Shown: positions 23,554 through 31,626 of the stretch, piece by piece
How the letters are laid out: each line of letters opens with the position of its first letter
Numbering within the stretch: position 1 is the first letter of the stretch
Assembly: GCA_009731375.1 (NCBI GenBank)
Contig: BJOX01000289.1
Coordinates: forward strand, 516,341 to 549,328
Reading direction: 5' to 3'
DNA length: 32,988 bases
Source of the DNA: Paulinella micropora
Taxonomy: Eukaryota; Cercozoa; Imbricatea; Euglyphida
The notes under the pieces: generated by a model
What the model was told of the DNA's origin: nothing
Databases searched by the model: none
What the model saw: only the letters and a program-made list of their open reading frames with translations
Translations under genes and position numbers: made by a program

Positions 23554-24067
23554 CCAGCGCGCAGAACGCTAAACCGAAGGCATCTGAGAGGTGGTCGCTT
23601 TCGCTGAGACACTTCGTGTCGCCTTGTACATTAAAACTTTCTACAAGGTTTTGAGCCAGTACTTTTGACTGAATTTTGTATCTCCCTTTGACTCTGCCGG
23701 ACATGGTCGGCGTCAATGCGAAAAAGCAACTGAATTTGAAACTGGACGGATAATAGATAAGCTCCTTGGCACCGAGACTGAGCATAGTTGCACCGGCCGC
23801 CGCCTGGATAATTACATTATCGACGTTTGTGTTCGCTCTCCCAAGATTTTGGTCTTCAATAACACAGATGTCCGCGTTGTACAGTTCATCGATCGCGTGC
23901 AAGCACGCTGACAAGGACTTGGTCTTGAAGCTGTCAGTGTCGCTCTGCCTGGCTATGTCTAGCACGCTGGCATAAGTGACAGTGATGGCGTTGGTGCGGT
24001 CGTCCTTTACAAGCACGACTATGCCCAAATTTCTCAGTCCCGGGTCGATTGCTACCACTTTTTTCAT
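23420..24067 (-). CDS. RuvC-like Holliday junction resolvase (poxvirus A22 type)
   Basis: This enzyme would cut branched DNA intermediates made during replication and recombination. The 215-aa protein starts KKVVAIDPGLRNLGIVVLV, with the first catalytic Asp at residue 8. It then has CVIEDQNLGRANTNVDNVII with the catalytic Glu, and later KYKIQSK-like basic residues. It closes the RNase H fold with SESDHLSDAFGLAFCALV, holding the last acidic pair. The fold and order match the poxvirus A22/nucleocytovirus resolvase family. The core ends around residue 172; the last 45 residues are a disordered tail encoded antisense to exon 2 of the YABBY-like gene. A resolvase beside a protelomerase-coding genome is notable, since both can process branched or terminal DNA. 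Confidence 0.85.
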   Translation of the reverse strand: MKKVVAIDPGLRNLGIVVLVKDDRTNAITVTYASVLDIARQSDTDSFKTKSLSACLHAIDELYNADICVIEDQNLGRANTNVDNVIIQAAAGATMLSLGAKELIYYPSSFKFSCFFALTPTMSGRVKGRYKIQSKVLAQNLVESFNVQGDTKCLSESDHLSDAFGLAFCALVRGSGSTRGVQQGAPRSLPIPVPSGVQTQKKEQEQPPSVGSTFR

Positions 24068-24122
24068 TTCCTTTCTTCTCCCTTTGTTGTTTTTAATAAT
24101 GCAAGACGAACTTTCTTTTTTT

Positions 24123-25313
24123 TCACACGTCCTCCGCCCAGCTAAGGCTCAGGTGCACGTCCGCCGTGCCGGAAGTAGTGCTGGCCGCAATGCACAGCAC
24201 TTCTCCAGGCCCGACGGCGATGTTGAGCCTGCTCAGGTCCAGGCTGGCCGAGGCCGACCCCGTGTTTGACACGACGCACGCGGCCACCGCGTTGCCACCA
24301 GACACCGTGACGAGGGACGCGGAGTATTCGGTATTAGAGGCGGCCGCGTCGTGGTTGGCGTAGGTAGGCGCGCTGCCGAACGTGGCCTGCGTGAGCACTC
24401 GGAGGACCACTGGCTTGGTGCCCGAGACGGCCGTAGCGGTCAACAAGGTTGGGAACAGCAGGTCGTTGTTAGGGAGGGCGCCGATCAAGCTCTTGTTGCG
24501 TATCACTAACGCGTTACTCTCGGTCGTGCCTATGGTCTGAACGTTGGTGCGCGCAAAGCTGAGGCCCAGCTGCCTCACGGGGCCTTCGACCAGAACGCCG
24601 ACACTGGCAGTGCGCACCTGGCCGCCCGCGCCAGTGGTCTTGAGCCTGAACGGTAGGCTGGCATTGCTGAGCGAAGGCGTCGTGTTAGCGCCCGCGTACT
24701 GTATCCGGTGCACGGGGACTAGCACCCCGTCCGACTGCCTCTCGACCGAGAACACGACGGCCCCAAATCCTAGGTACTGAAGCTGGATCTGAAAGATGTT
24801 GCCCTTGCTCCAGGTCTTGCGGTCCATGTCGTCCTGGTCACCACCCAGGCAAGTGTCGAGGTTCCAATTGGCCTGGTCGATGTAAGTGTCGACACTCGCA
24901 TTGCGGTGCAGGATCCGCAGCCTGTTGCTCTGTGTCTGGTCCTGCACAAAGAAGAAGCCGTTATTGTCGTCGCCTAGCCCGGCCATGGCCGAGTTAGCCA
25001 CGTTATGTGTGGCCGGGAACAGCGCCGTGAAGCGGCAGACGAGCCCTTGCCCCGCGCGGTACTTGCAGCGCCTGAGCGTCTCGGCCTGTGCGGCACCACT
25101 GAGCGACAGCAGGCCGGCGGCGGTGGTCACGGAGCCAGAGGTCGCGAACTTGCGCGGGTTCAGGGTGCCCGTGTAAGGGAAAGTCTCCTGCACTAGCGGG
25201 GTAGACTCCGCGACCTTGTGTTCGCCAAAGGCAGTGACCATGCTAGGAAGAGGTTTTGTTTCGACCACATCCTCCAGGCGCAGGCGCTTGGTGCCACTCA
25301 GCGTCAGGCTCAT
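24123..25313 (-). CDS. Beta-rich virion protein with basic N-terminal signal
   Basis: The 396-aa protein is rich in Thr, Ser, Val and Gly, and predicted beta. It begins MSLTLSGTKRLRLEDVV, a basic KRLRLED stretch similar to the KRRRLDG start of the fibre protein. The segment RRCKYRAGQGLVCRFTALFP followed by GDDNNGFFFVQDQTQSNRLR is reminiscent of 'rY.pG.g...rft..F' blocks in uncharacterised structural proteins of aquatic viruses. No Cys-rich, enzymatic or signal-peptide features appear. The gene is divergent from the penton-like gene across a shared late-type promoter. A virion surface or vertex-associated protein is the likely role. Confidence 0.72.
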   Translation of the reverse strand: MSLTLSGTKRLRLEDVVETKPLPSMVTAFGEHKVAESTPLVQETFPYTGTLNPRKFATSGSVTTAAGLLSLSGAAQAETLRRCKYRAGQGLVCRFTALFPATHNVANSAMAGLGDDNNGFFFVQDQTQSNRLRILHRNASVDTYIDQANWNLDTCLGGDQDDMDRKTWSKGNIFQIQLQYLGFGAVVFSVERQSDGVLVPVHRIQYAGANTTPSLSNASLPFRLKTTGAGGQVRTASVGVLVEGPVRQLGLSFARTNVQTIGTTESNALVIRNKSLIGALPNNDLLFPTLLTATAVSGTKPVVLRVLTQATFGSAPTYANHDAAASNTEYSASLVTVSGGNAVAACVVSNTGSASASLDLSRLNIAVGPGEVLCIAASTTSGTADVHLSLSWAEDV

Positions 25314-25379
25314 GAATTTTTCTTCTCGTGCCTCTCTCTGTTTAAGAAAACTGGCGCGCCAAGAAAAAAATTTACAAGC
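25314..25379. promoter_or_regulatory. Divergent late-type promoter for two virion genes
   Basis: On the minus strand tttcttggcgcgccagtttt resembles the motif before 17010. On the plus strand ttcttctcgtgcctctctct followed by gtttaag is a weaker copy. The 66-bp spacer serves the genes at 25313 (-) and 25380 (+). Confidence 0.4.
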
Positions 25380-26207
25380 ATGAGTTACCTGCGCGCCCTG
25401 AGCGAAATGAACCTGCTGGTCCGCAGTAAGGACCGCGACCGGGTGCAGGGCCCGGGCGATTCGGCCGAGTTCCGCCTGCCCTTACAGGAAGCGATTGAGG
25501 GCAAGTACCGCCTGATCTGGGCCACGGTGCCGAACGCTTGCTTCAACGTCAACTCCAAGAACAACAAGCTCTACCTGACCAGCACGGCCACGGGCGACGT
25601 GACGATCACGATTCCTTCGCAAAATTATACTGGCGAGACCTTGGCCGACACGCTGCAGTCGCTGCTGATCAACGAGGGCTACGTCCAGCCTGGTCAGACC
25701 ATCGGCATCGCGTACCTCGACACGCACCTGAAGCTGCAGTTTACGCTAAGCGCGGCCGCCGAGTTCGCGATCTACTGCTATCAGTCCAACAGCGACAGCG
25801 CGCACGCGGTGCTCGGCTTCGAGACCTCGGCCCAGAACGGAGCGGGGACCTCGCTGCCCTCGGGGCAGACCAGGATCTTGCCGAACGTGGTGGCCTTGGG
25901 CCTGCCGACCTCGCTGGGCATACAGATCAAGGAATGCTCGACGCTGGCCTACTCACTCGGCGGCTTCCACGAGGTCTGGGACGGCAGTTCCATTACGCGC
26001 GGCCCCAAGAACCACTCGGCCAGCTTAATCATTCCTTTTCTCGCAAGTTCAGGGGGGTATCAGTCTAGCGCCCAGGACAGGCACAACCAGTACGTATTTT
26101 TCCCGAACAAGACCAAGTACCTCAACGTCCGGGTCGTGTCGCCGGACACTCGCGACAAGGTTGACTTGAATGGCGCCGACTGGGAAATGCTGCTGAGCAA
26201 GGCGTAA
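25380..26207 (+). CDS. Penton/minor capsid-like protein
   Basis: The 275-aa protein starts at ATG 25380 (MSYLRALSEMN). The pattern EAIEGKYRLIWATVPNACFN, then NSKNNKLYLTS and TITIPSQNYTGETLADTLQS, is typical of the single jelly-roll minor capsid/penton proteins of polinton-like viruses and virophages. There an N-terminal strand region contains 'Y.l....iPNt.ynV..NN.l' and a later 'nYt...l...l' helix. The C-terminal half is beta-rich (GPKNHSASLIIPFLASSGGY). It is linked divergently to another virion protein. If correct it forms the capsid vertices. The match is from pattern memory, so a different virion beta protein remains possible. Confidence 0.62.
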   Translation: MSYLRALSEMNLLVRSKDRDRVQGPGDSAEFRLPLQEAIEGKYRLIWATVPNACFNVNSKNNKLYLTSTATGDVTITIPSQNYTGETLADTLQSLLINEGYVQPGQTIGIAYLDTHLKLQFTLSAAAEFAIYCYQSNSDSAHAVLGFETSAQNGAGTSLPSGQTRILPNVVALGLPTSLGIQIKECSTLAYSLGGFHEVWDGSSITRGPKNHSASLIIPFLASSGGYQSSAQDRHNQYVFFPNKTKYLNVRVVSPDTRDKVDLNGADWEMLLSKA

Positions 26208-26254
26208 GGAATTTTTTTTAATATTGTGGGCGATGTATTTCAAGAAAACCCGTG

Positions 26255-26506
26255 ATGTCAAAGGGCAGTGGAGTGAAGAGATCGGCAGCAAGAGCCGCGA
26301 GGGGCGCGCCACCGCGAGCACCGCGGCCGGCGGCAGCGGCAGCAGCACCACCACCGGACCCGGTCGAGCAGCACCACCACGACCCAGTCGAGTACACGCG
26401 CTACCTGCTGGCCCTGACCAAGAAGAAGAAGAACAGCCCCGGCGTGCCGGCCTTCAAGCCAAAAGCGGCCAGGCGAAAGAAGAAGAAGACGACGACGAAA
26501 ATTTAA
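26255..26506 (+). CDS. Small basic, probably DNA-binding virion protein
   Basis: The 83-aa protein (ATG 26255) has a Lys/Arg/Ala/Pro-rich N-terminus (MSKGSGVKRSAARAARGAPP), a His-Asp-Pro segment (VEQHHHDPVEYTRYLLALTK) and a Lys-rich C-terminus (KAARRKKKKTTTKI). The composition resembles protamine-like or core proteins that neutralise packaged DNA, although this is inference. An in-frame GTG 3 bp upstream is ignored. It follows the penton-like gene by 47 bp on the same strand and precedes the SLATT-like gene. A longer overlapping frame on the same strand is a shadow. Confidence 0.65.
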   Translation: MSKGSGVKRSAARAARGAPPRAPRPAAAAAAPPPDPVEQHHHDPVEYTRYLLALTKKKKNSPGVPAFKPKAARRKKKKTTTKI

Positions 26507-26508
26507 AT
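26501..26508. promoter_or_regulatory. TTTAAATC motif upstream of the SLATT-like gene
   Basis: ATTTAAAT followed by C overlaps the stop of the basic protein gene and lies 36 bp before the ATG at 26545. It is a weak relative of the early-type core. Confidence 0.3.
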
Positions 26509-26544
26509 CTTGTCGCAAACTTTCTTTTAACAGAAAAAAGCACG

Positions 26545-27207
26545 ATGGACGAGAAAGTCGTGGTGCCGCGGGAGGACTCGCACGACTCGGACGACTCTGA
26601 CGTAAAACGAGAGGAGGAAAAATGGTCCTCGCGCCATGAGTCTTATTTTGCCAGCGTGGTGGACGAATGTGCCCTGCACGCACGCCTCAATAACTCGGCT
26701 GGGTATTTTTACTACAACAAGTTCCTGGTCTTCGGGCTGCTGGCTACAATAGTGCCGGCAATCTGCTCAGTTATCGTTGGCAACTTCGGCTTCAAGGCGT
26801 GCGAAGCGGGCCGGGCGGGCTACGACTGGGTGTCTGTCACATGTTTAATTGTGGTAGCGATCATTTCTGGAGTGAACTCATTTTTCAACTTTGGGCAAAA
26901 AGCAGAGCGCCACTTCTCCTGTGAGATCCTCTTTGAAATGGTTAAGAACGAGCTGTCTGTAGAGATGGCTAAAAAAAGACGATTCAGATTGGCAGCGGAC
27001 GTGCTGCTGGTCAAGATTACCATGGCCCTGGAGAAAGTGCGTTCGAACGAGCAGGTCATACCAGCAGTAGTGTTATGGGCGCACCGTATGGACCGCGAGA
27101 AGCTGGCCAAAGCGCGAGCGCAGATGGTGACGAGCGGCGACCCGGTCAGGATCCACCATGGCACGCCCGTGACGCTGGGCCGGCACTTGATCCCGATGCC
27201 TACATGA
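26545..27207 (+). CDS. SLATT-domain-like two-helix membrane protein
   Basis: The 220-aa protein starts at ATG 26545 (MDEKVVVPRED) with an acidic Ser/Asp-rich N-terminus. Two transmembrane segments follow: FLVFGLLATIVPAICSVIVG at about 62-81, and VTCLIVVAIISGVNSFFNF at about 97-115. A cytosolic helix comes next, QKAERHFSCEILFEMVKNEL then SVEMAKKRR. This two-helix hairpin plus an amphipathic helix with 'k..rh...a..y..l...l' is the layout of SLATT/DUF4231 domains. Those are membrane effectors in bacterial nucleotide-signalled defence and also appear in eukaryotes and some large DNA viruses. No nucleotide-sensing partner is seen nearby. It could be a pore-forming, host-membrane or virion-membrane protein. 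It overlaps the convergent gene at 27200 by 8 bp. Confidence 0.65.
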   Translation: MDEKVVVPREDSHDSDDSDVKREEEKWSSRHESYFASVVDECALHARLNNSAGYFYYNKFLVFGLLATIVPAICSVIVGNFGFKACEAGRAGYDWVSVTCLIVVAIISGVNSFFNFGQKAERHFSCEILFEMVKNELSVEMAKKRRFRLAADVLLVKITMALEKVRSNEQVIPAVVLWAHRMDREKLAKARAQMVTSGDPVRIHHGTPVTLGRHLIPMPT

Positions 27208-27547
27208 CCGTGCAGACCTTGGGACACAGCTCGCAGCAGTTGGAAGCGAGGGCGGCCTTCACGAGCTCCCAGATCACGTCGACTACTGGCGGGATCAGCT
27301 TGTCCACGTTGTCGTCAGGACACAAGTCCACGAGCACAGACACGAGGATCTGCTTCTTCTCCTCGCCAGTATGATTAGTATAGAGAGCAAGGTACTTGAC
27401 CCCGTGAACAATGAGCTGCGGCACTGACTGCCAGCTGAAGTCGCTGTATGTCCGCTTGAGCTCGAGTGCGAGCTCGTGCGAGGTTACGGTGATGGACTCT
27501 GGTGACGAGGGCATCAGCCGTTGTTCGGTCTTGCGTCTTTGCAACAT
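27200..27547 (-). CDS. Small helical protein of a nucleocytovirus-like family
   Basis: The 115-aa protein (ATG 27547) has a C-terminal half reading YTNHTGEEKKQILVSVLVDL then PDDNVDKLIPPVVDVIWELV. This recalls a short helical family frequent in giant viruses ('G.eKK..vl.vi..l......l..l.p.iie.li') of unknown function. In that family a C-terminal Cys or Lys-rich end is common; here it ends CCELCPKVCTVM, with four Cys in ten residues. It lies between the convergent SLATT-like gene and the divergent RNR small-subunit gene. The similarity is suggestive only. Confidence 0.68.
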   Translation of the reverse strand: MLQRRKTEQRLMPSSPESITVTSHELALELKRTYSDFSWQSVPQLIVHGVKYLALYTNHTGEEKKQILVSVLVDLCPDDNVDKLIPPVVDVIWELVKAALASNCCELCPKVCTVM

Positions 27548-27662
27548 GTTCTTTGTTTTTGTTTTGCGCTATAAGAAAAAAAATATATCCTCTTTGCCCT
27601 TTACTATTAAAAGGAGAGTGAATGGCCTTGTTGAAACTAGACAACCGGCAGCTGCACGAATT

Positions 27663-28640
27663 ATGGACACTGAAGAAAAACTGCTCGTGCCGGAAGAATC
27701 GCGGTTTTGTCTCTTTCCCATCAGGCGTCCGGACCTGTATTCATTCTATGAAGCTTCCCTGCGCTCGTTCTGGACGGCAGACGAGCTTGATCTGAGCCGG
27801 GAACAGGCCGATTTCAAGAAATTGAGTGCGGACGAGCAGCATTTTATTAAGATGGTGCTGGGCTTTTTCGCCTCGAGCGACGGCATCATTCAAGAAAACC
27901 TGGCCGCCAATTTTTTGGCCGAAGTGCAATATTCCGAAGCGAGACTTTTTTATTCTTACCAGATCTTTAATGAGGCCGAACACTCGCGGACCTACAGCCT
28001 GTTGATCGATACGATCATCAGCGACCAGCAAGAAAAGGACAAGTTGTTCAATGCGATCACGCAGGTCCCGACCGTCGCACAAAAAGCCAAGTGGGCGCTG
28101 CAGTGGCTCAGCCCGGCCCGGTCTTCGTTTGCCGAGCGGCTGGTGGCGTTCGCTTGTGTGGAACTTGTCCAGTTCGCCTCTTCTTTCGCCTCCATCTTTT
28201 GGCTGAAACAAAAGCACCCGGGCCTGCTGCAGGGCCTGTGCACCAGCAATGAGTTTATTGCGCGGGACGAGACACAGCACGGCCTGTTCGCGTGCCATTT
28301 GTACAAGCACCACGTGTCGAACAAGCTGCAGATGTCGCGCATTTTCCAGATCGTGGCGGGCTGTGTCGAGGTCGAGCGGAGGTTCATCAGCGAGTCGCTG
28401 CCGGTGGCCTTGCTGGGCCTGAACGCCACGCTGATGGAACGGTACGTTGAGTTCGTGGCCGACGGCCTGCTGCAGAACTTGGGCCTGAGCGAAAAGCTGT
28501 ACGGGGTGGCCAAGTGCCCTCTGCCCTTCATGGAGCAGCTAGGCGTGGTAGGCAAGACTAACTTTTTCGAGAAAAGAGTGAGCGAGTACGCGCGGGCGCC
28601 GGCCAAGGAGCCGGAATGGGGCCTAGACCAGGACTTCTAG
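27663..28640 (+). CDS. RNR2: Ribonucleoside-diphosphate reductase small subunit (class Ia)
   Basis: The 325-aa protein holds the diiron-tyrosyl radical cofactor that activates the large subunit at the left end of the window. Ligands are visible: D73 in FFASSDGIIQENL, E104 and H107 in IFNEAEHSRTY, with radical Tyr Y111, Glu in CVELVQF, and Glu/His in ARDETQHGLF. The C-terminus WGLDQDF matches the short acidic-aromatic tail that docks to R1. The ATG at 27663 gives the normal viral R2 length. An out-of-frame ATG at 27620 could form a small upstream ORF. The stop codon overlaps the stop of the convergent gene at 28637 (shared CTAG). The call is certain. Confidence 0.96.
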   Translation: MDTEEKLLVPEESRFCLFPIRRPDLYSFYEASLRSFWTADELDLSREQADFKKLSADEQHFIKMVLGFFASSDGIIQENLAANFLAEVQYSEARLFYSYQIFNEAEHSRTYSLLIDTIISDQQEKDKLFNAITQVPTVAQKAKWALQWLSPARSSFAERLVAFACVELVQFASSFASIFWLKQKHPGLLQGLCTSNEFIARDETQHGLFACHLYKHHVSNKLQMSRIFQIVAGCVEVERRFISESLPVALLGLNATLMERYVEFVADGLLQNLGLSEKLYGVAKCPLPFMEQLGVVGKTNFFEKRVSEYARAPAKEPEWGLDQDF

Positions 28641-28918
28641 CCATTGATGGTGTCAGGCAGCTCTACGACCGTCTCTTCTAGTGCCATTTCGGCCTCGACG
28701 GCCGCGTGGGCGGCAGACTCGGCGGCCGCCTCTGCTTCCTCTTCTTGCTGGATCAATTGCTTGATCTGCAGGCGCGTCTCCCTGCAACCACAGACCTTTT
28801 CACAGAGCGCGATCTGCAGCTGTAACTTCTCTCGTTCTACGGCCAGGATCCGGCGGCGGGCTAGGCACGTGGCCAGCTCGTTCTCGTTCTCGGCTAGTGC
28901 TTGTCGCAACGCGTCCAT
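28637..28918 (-). CDS. Small coiled-coil protein
   Basis: The 93-aa, strongly helical protein has heptads from MDALRQALAENENELATCLA to about residue 75, with a CEKVCGCRE cluster in the middle. A Glu/Ala-rich segment (QQEEEAEAAAESAAHAAVEA) follows. It ends with VVELPDTING. It overlaps the RNR2 stop by 4 bp and lies just downstream of the fibre gene on the same strand, so it may be co-transcribed with the fibre. It could be a fibre chaperone or trimerisation partner, which is speculation from position. No domain is recognised. Confidence 0.68.
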   Translation of the reverse strand: MDALRQALAENENELATCLARRRILAVEREKLQLQIALCEKVCGCRETRLQIKQLIQQEEEAEAAAESAAHAAVEAEMALEETVVELPDTING

Positions 28919-28954
28919 TTTTAATTAAAAAATACAGACTCGAAAGAAAAAAAA

Positions 28955-31579
28955 TTAGCCCGGGATCTCGGTAATAGCCACAAAGCCTCTTTCCCAGACT
29001 TGTGATCCGACGTTTGCCATGTAGTTTACGGCAGTTGCTGTACCTCCAGTAACCTCGATCCAGATGTACTCGTTCGCGGCCACTTCTACTACGCCAGACA
29101 GATTCACTGTCGTATACTGCCCGTTGAAAGAAGTACCGTTGCTAAAGGCAGAAGAGTTCAGCCAGCGCACCGACGCGATCGCCACGTTGCTGGCCGGCCT
29201 GCTAGCGCTCTTCTCGACCCAGGCCTCGGCGTTCATGGGACTGCTAGTGGCAGTGTTTTTGAATTTGATGCAGGCATCAACGAGCCATTTCCTGGTCATG
29301 CCCGAAGTGTTCTGGAACGTGGTGTAGCTGGTAGAAGCGTTGCCCGAGTTGCTAGTCAAGCGAGTGATATTGCCGAAGGAAGGCGCGATTCTCACCGTGT
29401 TGTCGTAAGTCATGATCCTGGTAGCACCATTAGCAAAAGTCAGCGCGGTTTCGCACAGCCAGTGGCCGTAGTCCCAGGTGCCTAGCTCGAACTCGCCGAG
29501 GTCGTTGATTTGGAGCACGCGGTCCGTGCCGGCGGAGGGCAGCGCGGTTGGCAGCTTCAGCGTGTTTTTGCCGCACATGAGCGAATCCACGCCCGTGAGG
29601 CCAGTGGCATTGACCGACACGCCCTCGGACTCAACGACGGGCGCAAAGGTCCCCACGACGGACGCGGCACTCGAATGTACCGAAGTGACAATAAACCGGT
29701 GGTAGTAATAGAACGCGGTCGAAGCGGGCGCGCTCGAGTTCAGGGTCTGTGACGTCGTGGTAAAAGAGAAGTTACCGGACCAGACCAGTGTCCAAGTACT
29801 GCCATTGTCCGACCCCGCCAACGTGAAGCTTTTGGTTGAGGTACTGAGAGTAACTCCGTTGGTCAACGCGAAGCTCGTGATCCTGTACCGGCGCCGCTGG
29901 TGCTGGAGCGTAAAGTACTCGCCGTACACGTTGCTGCCGCCTACGTTGGTAACGGCGTTGTTGGTTGTGTTGATACTCCCGTCCGAGTTGTAGTTGCCGA
30001 GGCTAGTCCAGCCATTGGCAGCGACACCATCGAAAACTCTGTAGCTCTCCTGGCCTGCTTGTGCGGAAGAGTGGCTGAGCACCCAGTTAGGGTCCGTGGT
30101 AGGCGTATAGGCCGACATGGAAGTCCAGGTCGGCAGCGCCACCGAGCCAGAAGTCACGACCGTGGTGGAAGTGCTCTGGGTCACCATCTGCCCCGCAGAA
30201 GTCAGGCTCAGAACGGCAGTCTGGGCCGGCGCGGAGGCTAACTGGGTGAATAACGAGCTGGCCGCCCCTGTCGCTAGCTGGCCGCTGGAATCAAGGGTCA
30301 CTAACGCAGTGCTACCAGGCAGGGCGGTCGGTAGCTGGAGTGCAGAGGAGCCAGAAGCCGGAGCGGAAAGCGTGCTGGTGCCTCCCGCCCCGCTGAGAGA
30401 CAGTGAGCTGGCCGCCCCTGTCGCGAGCTGGCCTCCCGAGTCCACTGTCACTAACGAAGTGCTGCCAGGCAGCGAACTCGGTATCTTTAGCGACGAAGCG
30501 CCCAGCGCCCCGGCCGGTGTTAGCGACACCAGCGACGTCGCCGCTGGAGGGTCCGTGTTGATTGTCAGCGCGGTCAGGAAGCCTGTGTTGGTCGCGGTGC
30601 TGGCAGCGAGAGTAAGCGAGGCGGACTCTGGCACGAACGTCGGCACAAGGCCACCGATCTGACAGCTGGAAGTCACGACGGCTTGAAGCTGCTCGAACAC
30701 GAGCTTGTGGTACTTGTAAGCGCTGTTGCCAGCCGAAGGGGTCAGAGTGTTCAGTGTGTACCAACCCCCTGTCAGACCGGTAAAACGGTTCAGGTCGACA
30801 TAGGTCGTGTCGTCATCGGAGCCCTGGAGCAACACCTGCTTGGGTGCCAGACTGCCGGTGAGGTTATTCGCGTTCCATAAGGCAATGGAGGACAAGCGGT
30901 GCTTGCGCGGGTTGAATATCTTAACCCACTCGCTGCCTACGCCGTTGACATAAGTGTTAAAACCGGAGGCCCAGTAGTAAAAGGCATCGTTCAGCACAAT
31001 CCTGTCTACCCGGTAGTCAGAGTTGGCGTTTGAGGTAGAAGACGACAGGGTCCACGAATTCGCGGTCGCCAAAGTGTTTGAAACGGTTGTCCAGCTGCTG
31101 TAGGCGGTCGGCCAGACTGGTCCTGTCACTTCGGTCGTCGGTTGCTGTGTGTGACTGAGCTGGCCACTGGCGCCGATAGTCACTAGTGACGTGCTGCTTG
31201 GTAGAGCGGTCGGCAGCCTGAGCGAAGAAGAACCAGAAGTCGGAGCGGAAAGCGTGCTGTCGCCGCCCGCCCCCGTCAGCTTGAGCGTCGACGAGTTCAC
31301 GAGATTCGCGAGCGACACTTGGTGGGGGTTGTTGTAGTTCGTCGTGTGTGAGGTGAAGGCGGTAGTAGTAGGAGCTCCGACCTGGGCGGCCGTGACTTGG
31401 TGAGGGTTGGCGTAGTCTATTAAGTGACTGCTGAGGCCCGGCGCGCCGTCACTCGCCCATCTCACGCCCCCGTCGCCGTCCGAGACGAGGACGTCGCCGT
31501 TCTGTCCGGCCCCCGGCAGCACAAAAGAGTCAGTCGAGCCATCGAGCCGGCGGCGCTTGTTTCCCCGGCCAGAGTCCAT
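28955..31579 (-). CDS. Modular fibre-like attachment protein
   Basis: The 874-aa protein starts MDSGRGNKRRRLDG (ATG 31579) and has modules in order. Two phage-tail-fibre-type motifs, HLIDYANPHQV (52-62) and HTTNYNNPHQV (78-88), come first. Next are imperfect repeats of the LPTALPxSTxLVTxxxxGQL type, occurring about four to five times and alternating with two discoidin (F5/8 type C)-like regions. One lies around 165-305 with EWVKIFNPRKHRLSSIALWN, and the other around 500-640 with EYFTLQHQRRRYRITSFALT. A C-terminal C1q/TNF-like jelly roll is at about 735-874, ending WERGFVAITEIPG. Such architecture suits a trimeric surface fibre that binds host glycans. Composition is Ser/Thr/Gly-rich and no membrane segment is seen. 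It is transcribed behind a late-like motif (tctctcttggtgagtc). Confidence 0.8.
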   Translation of the reverse strand: MDSGRGNKRRRLDGSTDSFVLPGAGQNGDVLVSDGDGGVRWASDGAPGLSSHLIDYANPHQVTAAQVGAPTTTAFTSHTTNYNNPHQVSLANLVNSSTLKLTGAGGDSTLSAPTSGSSSLRLPTALPSSTSLVTIGASGQLSHTQQPTTEVTGPVWPTAYSSWTTVSNTLATANSWTLSSSTSNANSDYRVDRIVLNDAFYYWASGFNTYVNGVGSEWVKIFNPRKHRLSSIALWNANNLTGSLAPKQVLLQGSDDDTTYVDLNRFTGLTGGWYTLNTLTPSAGNSAYKYHKLVFEQLQAVVTSSCQIGGLVPTFVPESASLTLAASTATNTGFLTALTINTDPPAATSLVSLTPAGALGASSLKIPSSLPGSTSLVTVDSGGQLATGAASSLSLSGAGGTSTLSAPASGSSALQLPTALPGSTALVTLDSSGQLATGAASSLFTQLASAPAQTAVLSLTSAGQMVTQSTSTTVVTSGSVALPTWTSMSAYTPTTDPNWVLSHSSAQAGQESYRVFDGVAANGWTSLGNYNSDGSINTTNNAVTNVGGSNVYGEYFTLQHQRRRYRITSFALTNGVTLSTSTKSFTLAGSDNGSTWTLVWSGNFSFTTTSQTLNSSAPASTAFYYYHRFIVTSVHSSAASVVGTFAPVVESEGVSVNATGLTGVDSLMCGKNTLKLPTALPSAGTDRVLQINDLGEFELGTWDYGHWLCETALTFANGATRIMTYDNTVRIAPSFGNITRLTSNSGNASTSYTTFQNTSGMTRKWLVDACIKFKNTATSSPMNAEAWVEKSASRPASNVAIASVRWLNSSAFSNGTSFNGQYTTVNLSGVVEVAANEYIWIEVTGGTATAVNYMANVGSQVWERGFVAITEIPG

Positions 31580-31626
31580 TTAGTTTACTGACTCACCAAG
31601 AGAGAAAAAAAAGTTTTTAGTTATTT

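Noticed and set aside
26224-26544. N-terminal extension of the SLATT-like protein from 26224
   Set aside because: This stretch is the shifted-frame shadow of the basic 83-aa gene. The ATG at 26545 follows a short AT-rich gap and gives a sensible N-terminus.
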